A stretch of 64,000 nt of DNA from Bacillota bacterium (GCA_023418925.1 JAEZYS010000003.1:318551-382550); one strand, 5' to 3'; counted from the first letter of the stretch, positions 1 to 8,535 are shown. Numbers and translations are program-made. Notes: a model not told the origin generated them from the letters alone.

Positions 1-500
1 CAGATGTGTCAAAACAGACTGAAGCCGTAACTGAAGCACAAGTTCGTGCAGAAAATGTTGCTGAAGAAATTGTGGCTGAAGAAAAGGCAATGGTAAAGCC
101 AATTGACGGTGAAATTATCAACAGTTTTTCAAACGGGGAGCTTGTCAAGTCAAAGACACTCAATGTCTGGAAGACACATGATGGTGTAGACATTTCATGT
201 AATCCTGATGAAAAGGTCAAGTCAATGACAAGCGGAGTTGTTGCCTCAGTCAAGGAAGACCCAATGTGGGGTTATTGTGTAATCATTGACCATGGAAATG
301 GTATTGAAGGACATTACTATGGTCTTGGTGCTGACATTCCAGTAACCCAAGGCGCAGAAGTTGCAGCTGGAACAGTAATCGGAACAGTAGGTAACACAGC
401 TGAAGCAGAAGTTGCAGAAGCATCACATCTCCATTTTGGCGTTAAGGAAAACGGCGAATGGGTTGATCCTGCATCAATGCTTTCAGGTATGGGCAGCTGA
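1..500 (+). CDS. M23-family peptidase domain protein (5' partial)
   Basis: The frame is open to the left edge, so the GTG at 6 need not be the start. The visible part has a Glu/Ala/Val-rich linker of about 35 residues followed by a complete LytM/M23 zinc endopeptidase fold. Its landmarks are the first zinc motif HDGVD, the beta core around VVASVKEDPMWGYCVIIDHG, and the second zinc motif HLHFGV near the C-terminus. M23 domains cut peptide cross-links in peptidoglycan or act as regulators of such enzymes outside the membrane. The N-terminal signal or anchor, if present, lies outside the window. An intrinsic terminator follows the stop codon by 13 bp. Family assignment is secure; the substrate is not deducible. 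Confidence 0.85.
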   Translation, partial: DVSKQTEAVTEAQVRAENVAEEIVAEEKAMVKPIDGEIINSFSNGELVKSKTLNVWKTHDGVDISCNPDEKVKSMTSGVVASVKEDPMWGYCVIIDHGNGIEGHYYGLGADIPVTQGAEVAAGTVIGTVGNTAEAEVAEASHLHFGVKENGEWVDPASMLSGMGS

Positions 501-513
501 TAAATCAGATAAA

Positions 514-550
514 AACTTACGGACAAGCTTTTATGGCTTGTCCGTAAGTT
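514..550. terminator. Bidirectional terminator between convergent genes
   Basis: A perfect 15-bp stem (514-528 with 536-550, core ACTTACGGACAAGC) closes a 7-nt loop. It lies just after the M23 stop codon. A-rich sequence on the left gives a U-tract for reverse-strand transcripts coming from the kinase operon. Confidence 0.75.
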
Positions 551-574
551 TACATATATAGCTTTCAAACTGAA

Positions 575-594
575 GCCTGTAAAAACTTACAGGC
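575..594 (+). terminator. Second intrinsic terminator
   Basis: GCCTGTAA / TTACAGGC stem with an AAAC loop, followed by a run of seven T residues. It could back up the first terminator for the M23 gene. Confidence 0.6.
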
Positions 595-630
595 ATATTT
601 TTTTGCTTTCAGAAACTTCAGCACAGCTAA

Positions 631-740
631 GGCAATACCGCACAATACGTTTCTGTCGATTTTCAAAACAGGCTTAGTAAAGTATTTTCGCTGTTTCTCA
701 AATCGTCGAAACGTAGCCTGAGGCTTTGTGCGGTATTGCC
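631..740. mobile_element. MITE-like element, 110 bp
   Basis: The element has perfect 15-bp terminal inverted repeats (GGCAATACCGCACAA at 631-645 and its complement at 726-740). A second, imperfect inverted pair lies inside (647-662 with 700-714). Both ends are flanked by CTAA (627-630 and 741-744), which looks like a 4-bp target duplication. It encodes no protein of its own. The last 13 codons and the stop of the adjacent kinase gene lie inside it. The transposase that would move it is not in the window. Confidence 0.7.
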
Positions 741-1636
741 CTAAAAGACAGCTCAATTACAAACCCTTCATCAATTGAAGCACTAATAGTTCCGCCTGTT
801 TTTTCAGTCAGCTCCTTTGCTATAGCAAGCCCAAGACCAGTTGAAATCTCACTCCTTGCCTTGTCAGCCTTGTAAAACCTGTCAAAGACATGCTCCACAT
901 CTATTTTTTCAGCATCCTTGCATTGGTTTTTAAAACAAATTCTGTTCAATCCATTTTCAGTAATAAGTGATACTGTAAAACTTTCAGACCCATGTACAAG
1001 AACATTTTTAATAATATTACGAAAAATTCTTTTCATTGCAGATTTGCTGCAAATAGAAATGAAAGAATCATCCGGTATATTTATATCAGGTGTAATTCCT
1101 GCGTTCGTAAAATCATCATAAAATCCAAGCAGTGTATCACAAAGAATAGTATTTATGCAACATTCTTCACTTTCAAACTCATAGACATCATTCTGCAGTT
1201 TTGCAAAAGTGAACAGTTCTTCAAGCATATCGCTTAAGTCTCTTATTCTGTTTTGTATAATAAGGTCGTAATGTTCTTTTTCTTCTGCATCCTTTGCCTG
1301 TTCCAGAAGTTGAAAATATCCGTCAAGAGAAGTCAGCGGAGTGCGGATATCATGTGAAAGTCCTGTAATTGTTTCCTTAATGTTCTTGTCTTTCCTGTGA
1401 TATTTAATCCTGTTCTTACGACAGTCAATCAGAACACCGTTTACAATATCAGAAAGCTCCCTCATTTCCTTGAATGAGTATGCATTTTCAAGTAAAGCAT
1501 TGCTTTCATTTTCTAAAACAAATGCCAGACGGCGGCAGATTTTTTTAACCTGTCGCCTGTAATTAAGTAAAATTCCAATACATATTATTAAAAGCACTGA
1601 TAGTGTAATAATTACCGCCGTCATAGCACCGCCCAT
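698..1636 (-). CDS. Sensor histidine kinase (BcrAB-type operon)
   Basis: 312 aa. One N-terminal membrane segment (about residues 5-26) is followed directly by a linker and the kinase core, with no extracellular sensor. The H-box is LSHDIRTPLTSL (phospho-accepting His), the N-box is RNIIKNVLVHG, and the G-box is STGLGLAIAKEL. It would phosphorylate the response regulator at 3604-4278 in the same operon. The upstream neighbour is an ABC permease, an order typical of antimicrobial-peptide sensing and detoxification modules. The start is ATG at 1636 with AGAGGG in front. The last 13 residues (AIPHKASGYVSTI) are encoded by the MITE at 631-740, so the original C-terminus has been replaced. The ATP-binding core looks intact. 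Confidence 0.88.
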   Translation of the reverse strand: MGGAMTAVIITLSVLLIICIGILLNYRRQVKKICRRLAFVLENESNALLENAYSFKEMRELSDIVNGVLIDCRKNRIKYHRKDKNIKETITGLSHDIRTPLTSLDGYFQLLEQAKDAEEKEHYDLIIQNRIRDLSDMLEELFTFAKLQNDVYEFESEECCINTILCDTLLGFYDDFTNAGITPDINIPDDSFISICSKSAMKRIFRNIIKNVLVHGSESFTVSLITENGLNRICFKNQCKDAEKIDVEHVFDRFYKADKARSEISTGLGLAIAKELTEKTGGTISASIDEGFVIELSFRAIPHKASGYVSTI

Positions 1637-1755
1637 ATTTTAACCCTCTTTTTATAATGCGAAATAGCAACGTCCTGAAATCTATTAATTAAAGTAGCAT
1701 TTTATATAGTGAAAAAGCAAAATTATCATAATGGTAACTGTCATAAAAATGACTC

Positions 1756-2607
1756 CTATCTGATGTCCTTATTCTTCATAAGAATGACACTGATAATTCC
1801 GATGACTACTAAATATGCACCACCGACAACTGCGGCATAGATAAAGCTTATATCAGGAGCAAATGAAAGAGAATTCATTTGGAATGTAAGTAATGAATTT
1901 TGCAGAGGTTCATTACTGAGCTTAAAGTAACCTTCAATTCCTCTTGCAATGAATTCCAGAAGATTTACAGTTGATAAAACTGCAAGTGCCATCGTAATTG
2001 CAATATTTTTTGTGAGTAAATAGATAAGATTCACAACCATGCAGAAAATTCCGGCAAGAATTGACCAAACAGCATAATAGCAGAAATGGTTAAAAAGTTC
2101 GGAAGTATCAAAGTGAATATATCCAAGCCATATCATAGAGCCAATAGAAGCTGAAATTATACCTGTTAGTATTAACAAAATGGAAATTATAACTGATATT
2201 ATGGACTTAGAAAATACGGTATAAACTCGGAAACCTTTGTAGTTAGCTAAATTTTTGATAAAACCCGTACTGATTTCTGCGGAAGCAAAGATCAGAGAAA
2301 AAATTGCAGCAAATGTTATAGTACTTAGGTTGTTACTCATTATTTCACCAAAAAGAAAGAAGTTGCTTAACTTATCTTCTGAATAGAGAGGTTCATCTGA
2401 ATCCTTTGCCAGTATTTCTACATAATCATCAGAAGCTTCGTCATATACATATGTTGTGCAAGTGTCCTGATTCTCCATGAAATACGCTCTCTCATCGCAT
2501 TCAAAATAAGCTGAAAGAAAAGTCATTCCAAAAAATATAATTAATGTAACAAGCAGTCCTTTACTTCTAAAAAGACGATATAAATCCATTTTTAATGTCT
2601 TAAACAT
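1756..2607 (-). CDS. ABC transporter permease, BcrB-like
   Basis: 283 aa with about six hydrophobic segments and a soluble loop after the first one. The size and layout resemble ABC-2 type permeases of bacitracin or lantibiotic export and immunity systems. It pairs with the ATPase encoded just upstream: its ATG (2607) overlaps the ATPase stop by 8 bp and the SD GGGGGCG lies inside the ATPase coding end, which indicates translational coupling. An upstream in-frame start at 2655 exists but lies deep in the ATPase gene. The substrate cannot be read from the sequence; a peptide antibiotic is inferred from family and two-component context. Confidence 0.8.
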   Translation of the reverse strand: MFKTLKMDLYRLFRSKGLLVTLIIFFGMTFLSAYFECDERAYFMENQDTCTTYVYDEASDDYVEILAKDSDEPLYSEDKLSNFFLFGEIMSNNLSTITFAAIFSLIFASAEISTGFIKNLANYKGFRVYTVFSKSIISVIISILLILTGIISASIGSMIWLGYIHFDTSELFNHFCYYAVWSILAGIFCMVVNLIYLLTKNIAITMALAVLSTVNLLEFIARGIEGYFKLSNEPLQNSLLTFQMNSLSFAPDISFIYAAVVGGAYLVVIGIISVILMKNKDIR

Positions 2608-3514
2608 TCTTTTCGCCCCCTGTAAGATTGATGAAATAGTCTTCAAGTGATTCACTATTGACAGAAACTGAAGTTACATATATATCTGCATGAACAAGGG
2701 CCTTGATAATCTCTCCGCTTTCATTCAGGCGTTCGTATACACATATTTCAGTTTTATCTGTAACCTTGTAGTTCTTAAAACCAAGATTATCAAGAACTGT
2801 AATTGCTGATGCAGTGTCTTCAAGTCTGATTTCAATTTTCTCACAGCATTTTGCAGCAAGTTCTTCTTCTGTAAGTTCCTCAATAAGTGAACCATTGTGA
2901 ATTATTCCGTATCTTGTAGCAATTCTGGAAAGCTCACCAAGAATATGGCTTGAAATAAGAATAGTAATATTCTTTTCCTTGTTTAATTTTAAAATCATTT
3001 CACGTACTTCTGCAATACCCTGAGGGTCAAGTCCGTTGATAGGTTCGTCAAGTACAAGAAGATCAGGTTCACTGACCAGCGCCATTGCAACGCCAAGACG
3101 CTGCTTCATTCCAAGAGAAAAGTTCTTTACTGTTTTTTTACCTGCGTTTTCAAGTCCTGCTATTTTAAGCAGATCTTCAATGTAACCCTTACGGTTTATA
3201 CCGTTGCATAAGCATTTCATTTTTAAATTGTCATATGCAGAAAGAGCAGGGTATAGCCCTGGGTTTTCAATAAGTGTTCCGACTCTTGAAAATAAAGCTG
3301 AGTTTCCTTTGGCTTCTTCTCCAAAAAGCTTGATTTCTCCGCTTGTCTGAAAAGCAAGACCACTTATTATTTTCATAAAAGTTGTTTTACCGGCACCGTT
3401 TCTTCCGATAAATCCGTAAATATCTCCCTTATTGATATGCAGGCTTACTTTGTCAACAGCGTTCTGGGTTTTGTACGTTTTTGTAAGATTGTTTGTACTG
3501 AGCAGACATTCCAT
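2600..3514 (-). CDS. ABC transporter ATP-binding protein, BcrA-like
   Basis: 304 aa. Walker A GRNGAGKTT (about residue 38), signature FSLGMKQRLG, Walker B LLVLDEPINGLDP and a switch His in SSHILGE are all intact, so the protein should hydrolyse ATP. The roughly 80-residue C-terminal extension after the nucleotide-binding domain is typical of the BcrA/LanF group. It energises the overlapping permease. Ninety bases separate it from the response regulator upstream; I see no strong terminator there. Confidence 0.9.
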   Translation of the reverse strand: MECLLSTNNLTKTYKTQNAVDKVSLHINKGDIYGFIGRNGAGKTTFMKIISGLAFQTSGEIKLFGEEAKGNSALFSRVGTLIENPGLYPALSAYDNLKMKCLCNGINRKGYIEDLLKIAGLENAGKKTVKNFSLGMKQRLGVAMALVSEPDLLVLDEPINGLDPQGIAEVREMILKLNKEKNITILISSHILGELSRIATRYGIIHNGSLIEELTEEELAAKCCEKIEIRLEDTASAITVLDNLGFKNYKVTDKTEICVYERLNESGEIIKALVHADIYVTSVSVNSESLEDYFINLTGGEKNV

Positions 3515-3603
3515 ATGTTATTCCTCCCCGTCCTTTATGAGTATAAGTATACGGTACATCTGCTAATATTTCGCCAAAAAAGGTTAAAGAAAGTATAAAG
3601 ATG

Positions 3604-4278
3604 TTATTTAGCAAGTTTAAATCCGATACCCCAGACAGTTTCAATGTATTCCTCTTGTGAAAACTCTTTAAGCTTTTTACGGATATTACTTATATGTACA
3701 TTAATAGTCTTATCTTCACCTATATAATAGTCGTCCCATGCATATTCATAAATACCTTGTTTGCTGAAAACCTTGTCCGGAAATGACAGAAACAGCTCAA
3801 GAATCTTGAATTCCTGCCTCGTAAGGCTAATCTGATTATTGCTGACTGTAACAAGATAATGTTCAGTGTCAAGAACAATATCCTTAAATTTAAGAATTTG
3901 GTTTTCATTCTGAGCAGGATGTGAGTGCCTTAGCTGTACAGCAACCCTTGCAAGCAATTCCTTTATTTCAAATGGTTTTGTGATATAATCCTCTGCTCCA
4001 AGAGTAAGCATATTTACTTTTGTATCAAGCTCATCCTTTGCTGAAAGAATTATTACCGGAGTATTATAGGATTTTTTTATTTTTCTTAGCAGCACGTCGC
4101 CGCTCATTCCAGGGAGCATCAGGTCAAGAATAATAAGCGAATATGAACCGCTTTCAATACGAATTTCTGCTTCTGTTCCTGAAAAAGCCTGAACGCATGA
4201 ATAACCGTTTTTATTCAATGCTGCTGCAATGAGATTATTTATATCATTGTTGTCTTCAACTATCAGTATTTTGCTCAT
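3604..4278 (-). CDS. OmpR-family response regulator
   Basis: 224 aa. The receiver domain starts KILIVEDNND (acidic pocket), has the phospho-acceptor in LIILDLMLPG, the conserved Thr/Ser region VIILSA and Lys in YITKPFE. The C-terminal winged helix has the usual VWGIGFKL ending. The start is ATG at 4278 with GAGGAG 6 nt upstream; a TTG 18 bp further upstream would overlap that SD. It is the first gene of a regulator / ATPase / permease / kinase operon. Four direct repeats with 11-bp spacing in its upstream region (4489-4527) are candidate binding sites for a regulator of this family. Confidence 0.92.
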   Translation of the reverse strand: MSKILIVEDNNDINNLIAAALNKNGYSCVQAFSGTEAEIRIESGSYSLIILDLMLPGMSGDVLLRKIKKSYNTPVIILSAKDELDTKVNMLTLGAEDYITKPFEIKELLARVAVQLRHSHPAQNENQILKFKDIVLDTEHYLVTVSNNQISLTRQEFKILELFLSFPDKVFSKQGIYEYAWDDYYIGEDKTINVHISNIRKKLKEFSQEEYIETVWGIGFKLAK

Positions 4279-4604
4279 TTCAAACTCCTCACACAAATAT
4301 TACATATGGGAATAAAACTATAAATATAATAACATATTTTTCTTAGCAAAACAACTTAGAGTTTATAACGCAAAAAATTACCTATCATATGCAAAATAAT
4401 ATACAAGCCGTGATAATATCAATAAAAGCTGAATAAAATATATCCTGGGATTAAAAGAGTATATTGTTAAATAATTAAGGTAATATAATGTAATAAAGCT
4501 GTAAGAAAATTGTAAGCAGACTGTAAAAGAAAAATGGTGTACAAACAGTAAAAAATATGATATAATATAAAATATTTTGTAAGTTTGAAAGAAGGATTTT
4601 TATC
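4279..4604. promoter_or_regulatory. Divergent intergenic region, regulator / SGNH lipoprotein
   Basis: A 326-bp AT-rich gap between divergent genes. I see a -10 TATAAT at 4561-4566 facing the lipoprotein gene, and four 6-mers at exact 11-bp steps (TGTAAT 4489, TGTAAG 4500, TGTAAG 4511, TGTAAA 4522). On the reverse strand these read ATTACA/CTTACA/CTTACA/TTTACA, the shape of PhoP/OmpR-type direct-repeat boxes. The repeats end 33 bp before the -10 box. No ORF or RNA gene is evident. Confidence 0.5.
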
Positions 4605-5429
4605 ATGAAATATAGGAAAACTTCAGCTGTGCTGTTATGTGCATTCTGCTTTTTATTGACAGCATGTTCAAAAGTGAACGACAACATTGAAAATGCGAGT
4701 TCTGAAGCAGTTCCTGCCGGTGCAACAATTACTCAGTATCAGCCAACAGAAACTACTGTTACTACTGTGACAACAACTGAAACCACTACTGAAGCAACTA
4801 CTGTTACAACTTACGCAAGCTATGAAGATATTCCAACTGATTTTGACAAGACTTTTTTTGAAAATGACCTTTTCATAGGTGATTCCATCACAACTGGTTT
4901 TTCAGGATATGGATATATTTCAGAGGAAAATGTATTTGCAAAAGTTGGACTTAACCCTATATCCGTCCTTACAACACCTATAACAACACCTGACGGCGAT
5001 GTTATGATTAATGATGAAATTGCAGCAAGGTCACCTGAAAGAGTGTATATCATGCTTGGATCAAACGGAATAGAGTGGCTTGATAATGATAAAATGCTTT
5101 CAAGCCTTGATGAGCTGATCAAGCTTATAAATGATACTGATTCCGATACTACAGTAGTAGTTCTTTCCGTTCCGCCTGTAACACAGGAATGTGAGAGTAA
5201 ATCCGATACTGCTGACTTGAATAAGAAAATCAGCGATTACAATTCAAGCCTTAGCACATATTGTTCTGAAAAAAATATTGCATATATTGATATCTCAACA
5301 ATGCTCTGTGATGAAAACGGATACTTTGCTGAACAACTTGCAGAATCTGATGGCAGACATTTCAAGGGTGAATCATATAAGTATGTACTTAGCCTTATAC
5401 AAAGAACATTCGACAGTAATGAGCAGTAA
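4605..5429 (+). CDS. SGNH/GDSL-type hydrolase lipoprotein
   Basis: 274 aa. A lipoprotein signal peptide ends at the lipobox LLTAC (Cys about residue 22). A Thr-rich low-complexity linker of about 45 residues (TTVTTVTTTE pattern) follows. The SGNH hydrolase domain has block I GDSITTGF (nucleophile Ser), block III GSNGIEW and block V DGRHFKG (catalytic Asp and His). Such enzymes are esterases or acetylhydrolases; on the outer face of a Gram-positive cell, polysaccharide or peptidoglycan deacetylation is plausible but inferred. The SD AAGAAGGA precedes the ATG. The gene overlaps queH by 11 bp, though no functional link is obvious. Confidence 0.85.
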   Translation: MKYRKTSAVLLCAFCFLLTACSKVNDNIENASSEAVPAGATITQYQPTETTVTTVTTTETTTEATTVTTYASYEDIPTDFDKTFFENDLFIGDSITTGFSGYGYISEENVFAKVGLNPISVLTTPITTPDGDVMINDEIAARSPERVYIMLGSNGIEWLDNDKMLSSLDELIKLINDTDSDTTVVVLSVPPVTQECESKSDTADLNKKISDYNSSLSTYCSEKNIAYIDISTMLCDENGYFAEQLAESDGRHFKGESYKYVLSLIQRTFDSNEQ

Positions 5430-6054
5430 GATTAATTATCAGTTTGAACTTGAAAAAATTCTTGCAGGAATTGATAAAGAAAATCCACCGTCACTACTCC
5501 TGCATAGCTGTTGCGCTCCATGTTCAAGTTATGTTTTAAAGTATTTGTCGGAATATTTTAAAATTACTCTGCTTTATTATAATCCGAATATTTCCCCGGA
5601 AAGTGAATACATTAAACGGATAAATGAGCAACAAAGGCTTATAAATGAAATGCCTTTAAAGAATAAGGTAAAGTTTATAGGTGCTGAATATACGCCAGAC
5701 GTTTTTAGCATTGCAGTCAAAGGCTTTGAAAACGAACCGGAGGGTGGGGAAAGATGTTTTATCTGCTATAAACTGCGTCTTGAAGAGGCGGCTAATGCAG
5801 CTATAAGGGAAAACTGCGATTACTTTACTACAACTTTGTCAATAAGCCCGTATAAGAATGCTGAAAATCTTAATTCTATCGGTGAGGAACTTGGCGAGAA
5901 ATATGGTATAAAGCATCTGCCATGTGACTTCAAAAAGAAGAATGGTTATCGTGAAAGTATTGCTTTATCAAAGGAATATAATCTTTACAGACAGAATTAT
6001 TGTGGGTGTATATATTCCAAGGCTGAAATGCTAAGAAAGCAGGAACAGGTATAA
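5419..6054 (+). CDS. queH: Epoxyqueuosine reductase QueH
   Basis: 211 aa. QueH (DUF208) performs the last step of queuosine synthesis, reducing epoxyqueuosine in tRNA, using cysteines for an iron-sulfur cluster and metal site. The sequence shows the family Cys pattern: HSCCAPCSSY near the N-terminus, GERCFICYKLRL in the middle and NYCGC near the C-terminus. The ATG at 5419 overlaps the end of the lipoprotein gene in another frame; the longer frame from 5278 lies entirely within that gene and is not supported. No other queuosine genes are in the window. Confidence 0.9.
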   Translation: MSSKINYQFELEKILAGIDKENPPSLLLHSCCAPCSSYVLKYLSEYFKITLLYYNPNISPESEYIKRINEQQRLINEMPLKNKVKFIGAEYTPDVFSIAVKGFENEPEGGERCFICYKLRLEEAANAAIRENCDYFTTTLSISPYKNAENLNSIGEELGEKYGIKHLPCDFKKKNGYRESIALSKEYNLYRQNYCGCIYSKAEMLRKQEQV

Positions 6055-6057
6055 AAT

Positions 6058-6087
6058 AATGAGCAGAACTTAATTGTTCTGCTCATT
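6058..6087. terminator. Bidirectional terminator, queH / DtxR-like gene
   Basis: A 12-bp perfect stem (AATGAGCAGAAC with its complement, loop 6070-6075) lies between convergent genes. Its right arm covers the last codons and stop of the reverse-strand regulator gene. Confidence 0.7.
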
Positions 6088-6453
6088 TAATTTATCAACA
6101 AATATTTTAAGACGCTGATATGTTTCATCGCTGATAATATGTTCAATCCTGCAAGCATCCTGTTCGGAAGTTCCTTTATCAACACCAAGAACAATATGAA
6201 GAAAATTCCTTATAAGAATGTGTCTTTCGTAAACATTCTGTGCTTTTTCGTAACCTGATTCAGTAAGCTTTATCTGACCGTCTGTTTCAATGGAAATAAA
6301 ACCGTCAGATTTGAGTATACTCATAGCACGGCTCACAGAAGGCTTTGAAAAACCGAGTTCAGTTGCAACGTCAATTGAACGCACATATCCCGTTTTCTTT
6401 TCCAACAGCAAAATGGTTTCAAGGTAATTTTCACCCGATTCATAAATTGGCAC
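6070..6453 (-). CDS. DtxR/MntR-family metal-dependent regulator
   Basis: 127 aa. N-terminal winged helix (about residues 5-65, recognition helix around FSKPSVSRAMSIL) and a C-terminal dimerisation/metal domain with no SH3 extension, as in MntR. The metal motif reads DACRIEHIISDE. A Cys sits where manganese-type MntR usually has Glu, and the ACRxEH pattern is that of iron-type DtxR/IdeR. Fe(II) sensing is therefore a reasonable inference, though Mn cannot be excluded. The feoB gene lies 12 kb away. The gene is monocistronic and convergent with queH. Confidence 0.85.
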   Translation of the reverse strand: MPIYESGENYLETILLLEKKTGYVRSIDVATELGFSKPSVSRAMSILKSDGFISIETDGQIKLTESGYEKAQNVYERHILIRNFLHIVLGVDKGTSEQDACRIEHIISDETYQRLKIFVDKLNEQNN

Positions 6454-6530
6454 GATTTCACTTCCTTATCATTATATAATTATAATTATTTCTTTATTTT
6501 AGCACATAACACAAAATAATTCAAGTAATA

Positions 6531-6559
6531 TTGACTTACTTTTTACATAATGCTATACT
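6531..6559 (+). promoter_or_regulatory. Sigma-A promoter of the Nudix gene
   Basis: TTGACT, 17-bp spacer, TATACT, 61 bp upstream of the Nudix start codon. Confidence 0.7.
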
Positions 6560-6620
6560 GAAAATATTGGATAATAATAAAAATACTATATATTAAATCC
6601 GATTTCGGGGGAACGTTATA

Positions 6621-7118
6621 ATGGAGATACTTGACTTATATGACAGACATATGATTAAAACAGATAAAACGGTAATACGCGGAGATAAAGTTCCGGAAGG
6701 GATGTTTTATTCAGTTGTGCATATATGGCCAATAAATAAAAACGGGCAAATCCTTATTCAGAAAAGATCAGATTCAGTCCGGTGGAATCCGAATATATGG
6801 GCATGTACAAGCGGGGCAGTTTCATCAGGTGAAAACTTCTATGAAGCCTGTCACCGTGAACTTAAAGAAGAGCTTGGAATTAATGCAGATGGCAAAATGC
6901 TTTCTATGACTGGAGTTTTCAAAAGACCGACAAATTATTGTTCAGTCTGGACTTACAAAACCGATGTAAGCATTTCTGAATTGGTCCTCCAAAAGGAGGA
7001 GGTTGCAGATGCAATGTGGGTAACAGTACCCGAGCTTTGCAGAATGATTAGCATGAAAAGCTTTTATTCTTATCACTACATTGAATATCTTTTCTGGTAC
7101 CTTACCAATATATTGTAA
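6621..7118 (+). CDS. Nudix hydrolase
   Basis: 165 aa. The Nudix box is complete: GAVSSGENFYEACHRELKEELGI matches G-x5-E-x7-REUxEExGU, giving the Mg-binding glutamates. The N-terminus (DRHMIKTDKTVIRGDKVPEGMFYSVVHIW) and the QKRSDSVRWNPNIW stretch resemble isopentenyl-diphosphate isomerase-like Nudix proteins common in Firmicutes, but I do not see enough to claim isomerase activity. The probable role is hydrolysis of a nucleoside-diphosphate-linked substrate in the cytoplasm. SD GGGGGAA precedes the ATG, and a good promoter lies upstream. Confidence 0.87.
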   Translation: MEILDLYDRHMIKTDKTVIRGDKVPEGMFYSVVHIWPINKNGQILIQKRSDSVRWNPNIWACTSGAVSSGENFYEACHRELKEELGINADGKMLSMTGVFKRPTNYCSVWTYKTDVSISELVLQKEEVADAMWVTVPELCRMISMKSFYSYHYIEYLFWYLTNIL

Positions 7119-7224
7119 TCGCGGTAATTGTATTTGTAGATATATATAAATAAATGCTTGTGTTTTATACAATTATGTGGTAATATTATTTTTAGTATTA
7201 TTATTTGAAAAACGAGGGGTATTT

Positions 7225-8475
7225 TTGAAGTATATAGCGATAGTTGTTCTCATAATCTTCTCTGCATTTTTCTCGTCTATGGAAACTGCCTTTTCGACTG
7301 TAAATAAAATAAGACTTAAACATGAGGCATCAAAAGGGGATAAACGGGCTAAACAGGCTCTTTCAATAGCTGAGAAATATGACAGGGCTATAACAGCAAT
7401 ACTTATTGGAAATAACATTGTAAATATTATGTCCGCATCACTTGGTACAGTAATATTTACTGAAATTTTCGGAGCATCAGGTGTAGGTATAGCTACTGCA
7501 GTCATGACAGTGCTTGTGTTGACTTTCGGAGAGATTCTTCCAAAATCTTTAGCAAAAGAAAATGCTGAAAAACTTTGCCTGAATTTTGCTGGATTACTCT
7601 CACTAATAATTTTAATTCTTACACCGTTTGTATGGATTTTTTCAAAATTAAAAATGTTGGTTTCTCTCATGTACAGCAATCAGGACACTTCTCCAAGTGT
7701 TACAGAGGACGAGCTTAAATATATCATTGATGAAATTGAAGATCAGGGAGTCCTTGAAGAACAGGAAAGTGAGCTTGTAAGGTCAGCACTTGATTTTGAT
7801 GAAATATCTGTTGACCAGATTCTTGTACCGAGAGTTAGAGTCGTCGCAGTCGAGAGAACTGATAGCCTTGAGCATATCAAGAATATTTTCCTTCAGCAAA
7901 GATATTCAAGATTGCCTGTTTATGATAAAACTATTGATAATGTAGTTGGAATTGTGCATGAAAAGGATGTTTTCAGTCTTATGATGAAGAAAAATCCTCC
8001 TGCTTCAATTAACAGCATTATTCAGAAAGCAATATATATCCTTGACACAAAGATGATTTCAGAAGCTTTGAAAGAAATGCAGAAAAGCAAAATCCATATG
8101 GCAATTGTAAAGGATCAGTACGGCGGAACAAGTGGCATTGTTACACTGGAAGATATTATAGAAGAGCTTGTCGGCGAGATTTATGACGAAAATGACGAGG
8201 TCGAAAATCCTGTTATAATTACAAGTGACGGCGAATATATAATCTCATGTGAGCTAAGTATCAACGATATGCTTGAGTATCTTGATCTTCCTGAAGGAAT
8301 CATAGAGAGCGAAAGTAATACAGTCGGTGGTTGGGTAATGGAGCTTTTCGGTGATATCCCTTCTGAAAATGAAGTTACTGAAAATGAGTTATTTATAATT
8401 ACTGTCCTGTCCATTCAGGATCAGAGAGTTGCAAAAATAAAGATTAAAATAAAGCCTACAACTTCAGAAGAATAA
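7225..8475 (+). CDS. CNNM/CorC-type transporter (HlyC family)
   Basis: 416 aa. An N-terminal DUF21 membrane domain (about residues 1-150, four hydrophobic segments, with the early SSMETAFSTVN motif) is followed by a CBS pair (from about residue 195: ILVPRVRVVAVE ... YGGTSGIVTLEDIIEELVGEI) and a C-terminal CorC/HlyC domain. Members export or regulate Mg and related divalent cations; the hemolysin label is historical. I chose the TTG start at 7225 because GAGGGG lies 5 nt upstream, while a GTG at 7177 has no SD. A terminator follows directly. Confidence 0.87.
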   Translation: MKYIAIVVLIIFSAFFSSMETAFSTVNKIRLKHEASKGDKRAKQALSIAEKYDRAITAILIGNNIVNIMSASLGTVIFTEIFGASGVGIATAVMTVLVLTFGEILPKSLAKENAEKLCLNFAGLLSLIILILTPFVWIFSKLKMLVSLMYSNQDTSPSVTEDELKYIIDEIEDQGVLEEQESELVRSALDFDEISVDQILVPRVRVVAVERTDSLEHIKNIFLQQRYSRLPVYDKTIDNVVGIVHEKDVFSLMMKKNPPASINSIIQKAIYILDTKMISEALKEMQKSKIHMAIVKDQYGGTSGIVTLEDIIEELVGEIYDENDEVENPVIITSDGEYIISCELSINDMLEYLDLPEGIIESESNTVGGWVMELFGDIPSENEVTENELFIITVLSIQDQRVAKIKIKIKPTTSEE

Positions 8476-8480
8476 TTTAA

Positions 8481-8525
8481 GCACTTTTACATTAATTCTG
8501 TTTTTACAGGTTAAAGTAAAAGTGT
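8481..8525 (+). terminator. Intrinsic terminator after the CNNM gene
   Basis: GCACTTTTAC pairs with GTAAAAGTGT across a 25-nt loop and is followed by TTCTTTATT. Confidence 0.55.
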
Positions 8526-8535
8526 TTCTTTATTA

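Noticed and set aside
6..8. GTG at 6 as start of the M23 gene
   Set aside because: The frame is open to the window edge and the protein needs an export signal, so the gene is treated as 5' partial.
5278..5418. Upstream extension of queH
   Set aside because: It lies wholly inside the SGNH lipoprotein gene in another frame; QueH family N-terminus fits ATG 5419.
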